From Azorinus chamasolen (Eukaryota; Mollusca; Bivalvia; Cardiida; Solecurtidae): DNA of 64,000 nucleotides. Both the position numbers and the translations under genes were made by a program. The notes under the pieces are model-generated. The model had not been told where the DNA came from, did not search any database, and saw nothing but the letters and a program-made list of their open reading frames with translations. Positions 39,201 to 51,200 of this stretch are shown here, one piece after another. The stretch spans positions 59,892,633-59,956,632 of the forward strand of contig OY755240.1 of the NCBI GenBank assembly GCA_963576725.1. Reading direction: 5' to 3'. How positions within the stretch are numbered: position 1 is the first letter of the stretch; each line of letters begins with the position of its first letter.

Positions 39201-42200
39201 TATGCCTTTGCAAACAGAGTAGACCCAGATCAGACAGCTCCTGTAGGAGCTGTCTGATCAGGGTCTGCTCTGTTTGTTTATGATAGTCATAATATTGATA
39301 TGATTCTACAGTTTCTGGGATGACAAAATCTTCTGTGTCCATGTACTATTATAGCAATTAATCTAATTAACCCTTTCCCTGTTTAATATTCATATAAGAA
39401 ATAATGAAATCATCATCATGAATATTTAATTATCTATTAGCTGAATTTTTTATGATGGCTCATGAACACATGGTTGTTTTGGTATAAGTAGAAACTGTAG
39501 GTTAGGGTCTATTAAAATTTCATAAGCAAACAGACCAGACACTAATCCGATGGCTCCTTTAGGATCTGTCTGATCTGGGTCTACTCTCAGAGGGCATGAA
39601 ATGGCATTAATATGAGGAAAAGGGTTAATATTGATGATGTCACAGTATTTCTTATATGAATATTTATGTAGTAAATAGTCACATATTCAGATACCCGATA
39701 TCTCCTCTTCATGGGTGTATAAAGCTGAATGAGTAAACTTTTACCCTTTCCCTGTTGTAAAATTCATGTAAGAAATAGTGATATCATGACTATTTATAAG
39801 ATTATTTTTTTTATAATGGCCTATGAAGCTGTGAATCAGATTTATATTACACTGTAAGCAAACAGCAGACCCTGATCAGACGGCTCCTATAGGAGCCGTC
39901 TGATCTGGGTCTACTCAGTTTGCAGATGCGTGAAAATGTGCTTACATAAGGGAAAGTGTTAAAGTAGACTGACATAGTACACAAATAGTGTAGATCTTGG
40001 TGACACAACTCCTATAGGAGCAGTCTGATTTGGGTCTGCATTATATGCCAGCTTTTTTTCTGTCTGAATACTTTGGGTAATTAGGGTAAACCAAGGTTTG
40101 ATCAGCTGCACATGTACCCACACTTCAATAGCAAATGATCAGCTATCATTAGATTTGGCTCAGTAATATGTTGGGAAGTTCTACTGTCGTGTACAGTAAA
40201 ACCTGTCCTAAGCGGCCATTCATTTATTTAACATAGGAGTCTTAAAAAGCAGGTGGGTGCTTAATGCAGGGCAAAAGTAATGCAGGAAGCTCCTATATAT
40301 AAGAGCTTTCTGCATTATTTTTGACCTGCATTAATCTACTACCTGCCTTACCCTCTTTGATGACCACTTAACTCTTTCCCTCATATAAACGTGTTTTCAC
40401 GCATTTGCAAACAGAGTAGACCCAGATCAAACGGCTCCTGTAGGAGCCGTCTGATCAGGGTCTGCTCTGTTTGCTAATAGAATTTGATAGATCAGTTTCT
40501 TTGCTTTCTAAAATGTCTACAATGTTCCACCTTCCATATTTCTTTATAGCTATAATTAAAATTTGTCCATGAATATTCAGTAGGTATTGAAATTTGGCCT
40601 AAATATAGAATAGGGAAAGGGTTAAGTGGGGTTTTACTGTACCCTATTACCCTTAAGTGTTTGGACGCCCAATCTCCCCACTCAATGGGCTTGTAAAGCT
40701 GAATAATTTACTTTGGCATAGTTTTAATAACTTTGAAGAAGACTTACATTGTAGCAAATAGTTAAGACCCTGATCAAAAAGCTCCTTCAGGAGGTGTTTG
40801 CTTTGGGTATATACTGTTTGTGTGTCTGAATAGTTAGGGTACTAGGGTAAGCCAACATTTGCTCAGCTGCACATATATCCACAGTTTTATATCAGATGAT
40901 CAATATCAATAGATTTGGCTCTGAAATATGTCAAAGTTTTACTGCCATGTACCCTAATTAATCTTAAGTATTTAAATGCCCAGTCACCACTCTCCATTTT
41001 CCACCTGTTTACTAGTTGAATTAATAAAGCCAATTTGGCACCATTTGGTGTCCATCACCTAGCTACCAGATCCCTTTCTCAGTTGAATATTCATGTAAGA
41101 AATACATGTAATTACATTACAAACATTTGTTAGCTGATTTTTTTATAATGGCATAATTATGTACACAGGATTGTTTGGTATTGGTAGATTCCAATCTATC
41201 ATAATTTCTTAACCCTTTCCTCCATAGGCTATTTTTAGACCCCAACCTCTTAGAATAAATATACCCAAAAGGAGCATTTACTAGAGAAAAGTAAAATTTT
41301 AAAATTTTGTAGTTTGAACTATTGTGATAAATATCTAGCATTTGCTTCTATAGGAGCAAATACTCTATTTATCACAATGGTTTCAAGAAGTGGTTATTAC
41401 AGAGGCCTAGAAAGGCGTATTTATGGAGGAACGGGTTAAGCAAACAAAGCAGACCCAGATCAGACGGCTTCTATAGGGGCCGTCTGATAAGGTGAACTCT
41501 GTTTGCAAAGGGTATAAAAAGGTATTTGTTTGAGGGAAAGAGCTCATCCTTTACTTCATAAATAAACTTTTCTGTGCCTTTGCAAACAGAGTAGACTCAG
41601 ATCAGGCGGCTCCTACAGGAGCCGCCTGATCAGGATCTGCTCTGTTGGCTTATGATGTAATATAGATATGATTCTACAGTTTCTGCCAAAGCGAAAAATT
41701 CCTGGGTCCATGTGCTATTACTCTTATTAATATTCATGATGTTATAATTTCTAACATGGATATACATGGAGTAGCAGTTTCGTGGAACTATCTGTGATAC
41801 ATCAGTTACATTATATATACAGTGTATTTTAGCTTGTCTGTTTTTCGAAGTAAAAATATGAGCTATTGTCATAACTCCAGCGTCCGCCTTGTCTTTATGG
41901 TCGTTTTATGGTCGTCTGGAAACTTTAACTTTGGCTGTTGCTTCTTTACTATATTCATGCAAATCGTATGAAACTTCACAGACTTGTTAAGTTGTTCATC
42001 ATCACAAGGGTTACAATTTAACAGACGAGTGATTTAACCTGCATGAGATGCTCTTGTTTTAATTACAATAGTGTCCTTTACAAACAGTGTAAACCCAGAT
42101 GAGAGGGCTCATAGAGGAGCCTTTTTATCAGGGTCTGCACTGTTTATCATGTTATTTTTATACTCCTGCAAACTTGTTTGAGGGTGGTATATTGGAATCA

Positions 42201-45200
42201 CCCTGTCGGTTAGGTCTGTGTTTGAACATGGATAGTTTAATTATATCACAAACTCCTCCATCAGTTTGCAGTTATCGAATTTACATTTGGTATACATAAT
42301 AACTAAGAATGGTAGATGTGCAAGACATAATTTTTATGTGTTTACTGCTGAGCATTGCAGAATTATCTCCCTTTGAACTTTGGGTATTTTTTTTCATTTC
42401 TGCATGAAACATGGGGTGTTTGTGTCACAAACTCCTTCTTCAATTTGAAAGTTATTCAGTTTATATTAGGTATACTTAATAACCATGAATTGTGCATGTG
42501 CAAGATGCAATTTTCATTTGTTTAGCATCGGGCATTGCAGAATCATCTCCACCTTCACTGTGTATTTTTTTTCATTTTTGTATGAAACATCTGGAGTTTG
42601 TGTTGCAAACTCATCCTTCAATTTTATTGTTATTCAGCTTATATTTGGTATACATAATAATCATGAATAACAGATGTGCAAGATGCAATTTTCATGTGTT
42701 TATTACTGGGCATTACAGAATTATCTCCCCTTTAACTTTGAGTTTTTTTAATTTCATTTTTGCATGAAACATGGGGAGTTGGTCTTGCGATATCCTTTAG
42801 TTTTGCAAGTTATTTAGTGTACATCTATATGAGGTATACAAAATAACCATGAATATTTACTAGTAGATGTGCAAAACTCAATTTTCATGTGTTTCGCACT
42901 GGACATTGCAGAATTATCTCCCCTTTAGTTTTGAGTATTTTTTGTCATTTTTGCATGAAACATGGGGAGTTGATGTTGCCAACTTCTTCAATTTGAGAAT
43001 TATTGAGTTGATACTTGCCATACATGATATCCACGAATAGCAGATGTGCAAGATGCAAATTTTGTATGTTTAAATACAGGCATTACAGAATTATCTCCCC
43101 TTTAATTTTGAGTATTTTTGTGTTTTGGTTCTGTTAAATGGGTAATAGGTGTCATGAACTTGGATTTGCAGTCAAAGCTACCGTGCCAGGGTATTCATCA
43201 CCTTTAGTGATTGTTCTAGTTTCTTTTGATATAATCCCTACATATTCATGGTAACCTTGACCTTGGAATTGTCCATTTAACCCTTTCCCTCATACAAACG
43301 TGTTTTCACGCATAAGCAAATAGAGTAGACCCAGATCAGACGGCTCCTAGAGGAGCCGTCTGATCAGGGTCTGCTCTGTTTGCTAATAGAAGTTGATAGA
43401 TCTGGTTCTTTGGTATCATAAACAGCTACAATATCCAACCTTCCTTATTTCATTATATCTATTTGTCCATGAATATTCAGTAGGTATTGAAATTTGAAAC
43501 AAACATAGAACAGGTAATGGGTTAAAAAATCAATGTTGAAAGAGTTTGATGAGGATAGTACTGACTGCAGTATTTGAGATAAAATTTAAAATAACATTTG
43601 ATTTGGTGTAGTAACATTTTTTTGTGCTTATTTCAGTAACACAGGGCAGATCAAGTGTGTTGTTACATTACTTGGAGACAGCGTATGTGATGCAGTAAGT
43701 AAAGCAATGTTTTTGTTATACCTCAACAAACACCATCAATAAAATTCCAATAGCCATGTCGGAATCATTCTGTATTATAAGGCTATCCATATAAAATGTT
43801 TGTAGTCAGCTCACAGACCCATACAAGTAAGATCCTACTTTTGCAAATTTTGTCATTGTTGGAACTCATTATTGATCAAAGTTTTGGTGGATACCGTTTC
43901 AAGTCTTTACTTAGACCTACATTTCACTATTTTTGTAGCATTGTAGTCGTTAGTGCAGTTGAACAAATCTTGGCCCTGAGGTTGTAAAACTTTTTACATG
44001 AGTCTGAGATCTGACCAATCAGGGTCCAATGTTATAAAACTTCTGAGCCCGAGTCTGAGCTCATTCTCAAGTATCTGATCGGTCAGATACTTGAGAATGA
44101 ACTCAGACTCAGAAATGTTATACCCTTGACCTTGGAGAGTGTTCACTGTTATTTCTAACTTCCCCATTTTTCTGTTGCAGGATATAAGTTTTAAACACAA
44201 ATCAGGGAAAGAAAATCATGTGTTCAGGACAAAAATATCTCATGAAGTCCAGTGGAAACTACAACAGGTAAATAATGAACAAATCAGTAAACAGAAGACA
44301 AGTGTAATGTGAACTTTATTTTATTAACTAATGAAAGAGATACATGTAATAACTTTTAATAATTAATATTAATTATTCCCCGCCACAAGGTGGGATGCAT
44401 ATAGTCTTGCTCTTGTCAGTCTGTTCGTCCATGTATGTACATACATATGTATGTACAGAGTTCAATTTTGGGGTCAATTTGGGAGAAAAAGTCTCCCTAA
44501 TCCTGCTGATTTCTGCCGATTTTGACCTGAGGAAGAAATTTAAATATATAGAACATATAGGGAGATTCCTGAATCCGACAGTGCACAAAAATCGTTAAAA
44601 GTTGTACTAGTAGCTCCCTTGTCTATGCTCGATGTTAAAAAAGTAGTTCTAGGACTGGTCGGCCTGGTGTCAGGATAATGTGACTGGATGGGGGTGCCCT
44701 TGCCATGTGCCCGCAGCAGGGGCATTCCAGTGAGGCAGCACTATAACTTGTCTCAAGCGGGTGCCGTCTGCAAATAATTGAAATAGGGTTGATCAGACTT
44801 AAAAACCCAACTCACTCACTCTTCCTGAATCCTGCTAAACTTCTCTCTGATGGAGAGCTCTAACTTGACCCCTGATGTGTGTACATACATCTATCTGTCC
44901 TTAAATCTTGTGTGTCCAACTCCACATGCATCAATCTGAGGCTTTTCTTCAAACTTTCACAGATGTACAATGTTGATGTGAAGGTGTACATGAAGAAGGG
45001 AATTTTTTGTTCAACCGTTTCTCCAATCATCTCCCCTTGGACTTTCAGCATTTTATGTCATTTTGTCATTAAACATAGGTAGTTGGTGTTGCAAACTTCT
45101 CCTTCAGTTTGAAAGTTATTGAAGTGATACTTGCCATATATCATGAACATAAATAGTAGATGTGCAAGATACAATTTATTTAGCACCAGGTATTGCAGAA

Positions 45201-48200
45201 TTATACCCCCTTGAACATAGAATGTTTTTGTCATTTGGACTTGTAACATGGGTTGTTGTGTCTCGAACTCCTTCTTCAGATTGAAAATTATTATACCCCC
45301 TTTTGAAAAAATGGGGGTATATTGCTTTGCACATGTCGGTCTGTCTGTCTGTCTGTCTGTTGGTCGGTAGATCAAACTGTTTCATATCAATAACAGATAA
45401 ACGGCTTGGCATAGGATCTTCAGACTTACTGTGGTGGTTGGTCATGACCACTAGATGACCCTATTGCCCTATTGTTTTTGAGGTCAAAGGTCAGGGGGTA
45501 TGCACTTTTATTTATAGCTCTGGTATGTGATAACAGTTTTGAAAAGAAAAAGATGGATGCTGATGACATTTTCTGCTGATGAAATTTTGCTCTGACAGCA
45601 GACTGGAAATTATCCCTTTGAGAGCAGGAAACAAGTGTTCTAACATCTGGGTCCATGCTTATAAAACTTTTAGTTGAGTCTGAGATCGTTCTCAAGTTTT
45701 TGATTGGTCAGATTTGAGCCTTTGGCTCAAATCTGACCAATCAAAAGCTTGAGAACTCAAATCTGACCAATCAAAAGCTTGAGAACGAAACTCAGACTCA
45801 AGTAAAAGCTTTATAAGCATGGACCCAGAAGACAGCTAGTGTAGACATAAATCAAATTTGGTTGCTTTTCTATGTCTAACTTTTCTACCTGTTTTCGTTA
45901 GTTTACTTGCATAAATTTTTTTTAAGGTCCAAGATGCTGCCAACCACCTTGCTAGTACTCTGTCCATATTAAGTTCACATGATCCCGACCATGTGTATAA
46001 AACAGCCAAGGAAGTCCTCATGGTAAGATCATGTAAATGCTAACTTGGTTTAACCCATTCCCTCATAGGCTATTTTTAGATTCAACCTCTTTGAATAGAT
46101 CTACCGAAAAGGAACATATACTAGAGAAAAGGAATTTTTTTTAGAATTATGTAGTTCTGAGACCATTGTGATAAATAGAGCATTTACAGTGGCTAAACAT
46201 TGTGACGTTCATATGCCATTATATAAACACAAAAAGTTTTGATCCTGGCAGAAACTGCTGATTCAACTCTGTACTATTTCATAAGCAGACAGAGCAGATC
46301 TTGATCAGACAGCTCCTGAAGGAGCCATTTAATCTGAGTCTACTCAGTTCGCAAAGACATGACAAGGTGTCTCCATTAGGTAAAGGGTTCACATGGAAAT
46401 AAAGTGTATGCATTCTTGTCTTAACCCTTTCCTCCATAAATACGCCTTTCTACGCCTCTGTAATAACCACTTCTTGAAACCATTGTGATAAATAGAGCAT
46501 TTGCTCCTATAGGAGCAAATGCTCTATTTATCACAAAGGTTTCAAACTACAAAATTCTAAATGTGTTCAGTTTCTCTAGTAAATGCTCCTTTTGGGTAGA
46601 TTTATTCAAAGAGGTTTGGTCTAAATATAGCCAATGGAGGAATGGGTTAAATGTGTGATATTGTTTGCTACTAGTCTGGATCCAGACAAGATGTACACTA
46701 GAACTTGTCCTAAGCTGCCATCAAAAAGAGCTTTTATTATGGGTCTGTAAGGCAGGTGGCAGTTTAATGCAGGTCAAAAGTAATGCAGAAAGCTCCTATA
46801 GGAGCCGTCTGCTTTACTTTTGCCCTGCATTAAGCAGCCACCTGCTTTTTAGCGACACTTTTTCAAAAAGTGGAGCTATTGTCATGACCCTCTCGTCGGC
46901 GTCGGCGTCGGCGTTGGTTAACCTTTTTGTTAAGGTCCTTTTCTCAGAAACCATCAAAGATATTTGGTTCATATTAGGTATGTATGTTTACTATCACAAG
47001 GGGAACCCATTTCACAAGAGTAGGTAACTCTAAAATTAATTTTGCCATAGTTATGCCCCTTTTTCGACTTAGAATTTCATTGTTGGTTAAGTTTTATGTT
47101 CAGGTCCATGTCTCAGAAACTGTCAAAGATATTTGGTTCATCTTTGGTATACATATCAAATATTACAAGGGGCTCATTTCACAAGGGTAGGTAACTCTAA
47201 AATTAATTTTGCCATAGTTATGCGCCTTTTTCGACTTACAATTTTCATTGTTGGTTAAGTTTTATGTTCAGGTCCATGTCTCAGAAACTGTTCAAGATAT
47301 TTGGTTCATCTTTGGTATACATATTAACTATTACAAGGGGAACCCATTTCACAAGGGTAGGTAAGCCTAAAGTGAATTTTGCTGTTGTTATCTCCCCTTT
47401 CTGATTTAGACTTCCACTACACTATCCAGCACTAAAGAAAGTGGAGCGCGCTGTCTGCGGACAGCTCTTGTTAAAGTCTACTATGTAAAATAAATGAATG
47501 AACCCCTTTAAACAGGTTCTACTGTAGAGTTTTTTCATTGTCTCATCATGATTCAAACCGTTTACATTGATGCTAGAAAATCTTACTAAGAAATTGTAGC
47601 AGACGACAATTTTGTCTCCGATGACAATTTCATAGTGGTAACAACATTGTCTTCTCATTAACTTAAATGCCTTCTAATTAAGCATAGAATGTGCACAGTT
47701 TTGTGTATGTTTACCCTAATTACTCTTAAGAATTCAGACTTATTATAACTCGGGCAAAGAGTGTAGACCCAGATCAAACTGCTCCTGTAGGAGCAATATA
47801 ATCAGGGTCTTCACTATTTGCTATTGTATGAGTCAAATTTAGTTTTTTTTCTTTAGCATTGTGCCAAATTAACTTATGCAGCTTTACGAAACCATGGAGA
47901 GGAAAGATTGTGTGTCCGAATGCTTATGGTAATTAAGGTGTATAAGGCGAGCATATTGATTTAGCTGTTTGAAGATAATTTAGTATCCATCTAAAAGCCA
48001 TGGATATATCAGAGGAAGATAATTTAGAGAATGTTCAGTGCTGGGTTGATTCATGATGAAATGATCAGTAATGGGAAAATATTTCTATATTAACCCTTTC
48101 CTTCATATATTTGTCCTTCCCTTTCAAGCATGTGCCAATAGAGTAGATCCAGATCAGATGGCTTCTAGAGGAGCCATCTGATCAGGGTCTGCTCTGTTTG

Positions 48201-51200
48201 CATATGAGATGATACAGATCTGACTATAGTTTCTACCAATACCGAAAATTCATGTGTACAAGTACCAATATAAAAATTCAGCTAATGAATATTCATGATG
48301 TCATTATTTCTTTACCGAATACTGAACAGGGAAAGGGTTAAACTACAAGCAGATAGCCTTTGTCATGCTGTAAAAATGATGTCTGCTGAAACAATGATCT
48401 GTCCTAGTTTTTACTTACCATATTCTCCCTAATAGCAGAGATCCAGATAAGATGCATTAATTAATGCATTTTCAAGAATAACTTCTTTATTTCTACACCA
48501 AATCCATGTTGTGACCACTCTTTAGAATTGTCTCTAAGGGATAAGTGGACACAACATAGGGTTTGATGGAGAAATGATTTAAGCATTTGAGTATGCACCT
48601 TTATCTGTGTCGCTGTAATAAACAACCCAACTCTGAGAAATGCTCCCTAACTTCTAATATTAATCAAATATACAACTTGACCCAGTGTTTTTTATGCCCC
48701 CAAAGCTAGGCTTTGGCGGCATATAGTGATCGCACCGTGCGTGTGTGGGTGGGTGTGTGTGTGTGTGGGCGTGTGTGTGTGTGGATGTGTACCTTTTGTC
48801 CGGAGTATATTTCCTTTGTCACATCAGCTACGGATACCAAATTTGGTGTGTGAGTTCATCTTGGGATGGGGGAGTGTCGCGTACCATTTTCATGTCACTA
48901 TGACCTTGACCTTGACCTTTGACCTTGATTTTACAAAAAGCTTGTCCGGAGCATATCTCCTTTACCTTACCAGCTACAGATTCCAAATTTGGTGTGTGAG
49001 TTCATCTTGGGATGGCGGAGTGTCGCGTACCATTTCCAGGTCACTGTGACCTTGACCTTGACCTTTCACCTTGATTTTAAAAAAAGCTTATGCCTTACCA
49101 GCTACAAAAAGCTTGTCCGGAGTATATCTCCTATACCTTACCAGCTAAGGATTCCCAATTTGGTGTGTGAGTTCATCTTGGGATGGAGGAGTGTCGCGTA
49201 CCATTTTCAGATCACTGTGACCTTGACCATGACCTTTGACAGATTTTACAAAAAGCTTGTCCGGAGCATATCTCCTTTACCTTACCAGCTACAGATTCCA
49301 AATTTGGTGTGTGAGTTCATCTTGGGATGGCGGAGTGCCCCGTACCATTTCCAGGTCACCTTGACCTTGACCTTTGACCTCGATTTTAAAAACCGCTTAT
49401 ACCTTACCAGCTACAAAAAGCTTGTCCAGCTACGGATTCCAAATTTAATGTGTGAGTTTATCTTGGGATGGTGGTGTGTCGCGTACCATTTTCAGGTCAC
49501 TGTGACCTTGACCTTTGACCTAGATTTTACACAAAGCTTGTCCGGAGCATTTCTCCTATACCTTACCAGCTATGGATTCCAAATTTGGTTTGTGAGTTCA
49601 TCTTGGGATGGCGGAGAGTCGTGTACCATTTTCAGATCACTGACCTTGACCTTGACCTTTGACCTCAATTTTACAGTCCGGAGCATATCTCCTATATCTT
49701 ACCAGATACAAAAAGCTTGTCCAGAGCATATCTCCTATACCTTAAACGTTGACAATCAACCCATGGTCCTTTTTAAGGTTGAGAATGACTTAGGGTCCTT
49801 TTTAACTAAGTTTTGACGCTTGGCTCTTTTCTTAGCTGTCATAATCGTCAAAGGTTCTGTTTCTAATGTTAAGAACTGACTCCTGTATCATTTTTAACAG
49901 CATAAAAGTTTCATGTTACACCTGCATTACATTGTATTGTTTTTCCGCCAAAATGCATTTCGGTGTCAAACACTTTGGGGGCATTTGTCATCCGTGACGA
50001 CTCTCTTGTTTTTACCTGCTAGTCCCGAGTCCTGTACTCACAAAAAATATCTGGGGATGCAAAGTTTGAAATTATGTGAGTCCCAATAATGCAAAATTTA
50101 ACAAATATTCACGACCAAAATAGTAAAAATGAAATATGGGAGGTGCTACATTGTAGCCATTTTAGAAAGTAAAGAAATTGATCTATCAAATTCCATAAGC
50201 AAATGGAGCAGACATTGATCAGATGGCTCATCTAGGAGCCGTCTGATCTGGGTCTACTCTGTTTGCAAATGCATGAAAATGCGTTTAAAGGAAGGAAAGG
50301 GTTAAGTCTCACCTGGTTCAAGTTGTTTACATCTGCCAATCAGGTCTGTTAGTGCTGAGGTTATTGAACTTCCTTGATATTTTGCTGAACTTGAGAGAGT
50401 CTGGGTAGTTTCCAGATACGTTTTAATGACTAAATTGAAGTTTCAATACCGAACCAATGCATGATATGTGCTCCCCCCCAGGAATTGATATTCCTTATCA
50501 TTTTGTTGGATATTACTGTTCTTTAGATCAATATTTTCATTAAATTAGTTTTATTATGGCATACGAATACAGGAAGTTTTTATCATGGCAGAAACTGTAG
50601 AATCTGATCTATATTATTCTATGACAGAGGTCCAGATAAGATGCGAAAATTAAAACATTTTCAAGAAAAACCTCTTTTTTTCTCAGCCAAATGGTATAAC
50701 CTATGTTATAACCACTCTTTAGAATTGTCTCTTCGTGACGATTCTAAAGAGTGGTCACAACATAAGGTTTGATGGAGAAATGACGATTTTAGTATTTGAG
50801 TACATGTATACACCTTTATCTGTTTCTCTGATTCCATAAGCAAATGGAGCAGACTCTACAGGAGTCACCTGCCAAATTGCATCAAAATGTGTGTATGGTC
50901 TGCTGTGGGGGTTAGCCCATTACTTGATGAATATTCATGTATGAAATCATGAATTTTAATTTGATTAAATTTTATAAATAATATAAATAAGAGATTTTTT
51001 GGTCATGTCAGAAATTATGGAATTAATTCTATGTTATTCCTTAAGCCTTTACACCTTTACAAAAAGAGAAGACCCAGATCAGATGGCTCCTGTAGGAGCC
51101 ATTTGATCAGTGTCTGCTCTGTTTGCTTAAATGAAATAATATAGATCTGATTCTACAATTTCAGTCTTGATTCAAAATTCCTTCCTTTATAGTGCTATTA

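Noticed and set aside
42485..42767. 91-codon open frame
   Set aside because: Lies in a HEL array; repeats the same residues (ARCNFH) in successive units.
48989..49816. 275-codon open frame
   Set aside because: It is six in-phase copies of a tandem unit (VCEFILGWRSVAYHF repeated). The frame stays open because unit lengths are compatible; it lies within a HEL element between its termini and no domain is recognisable.
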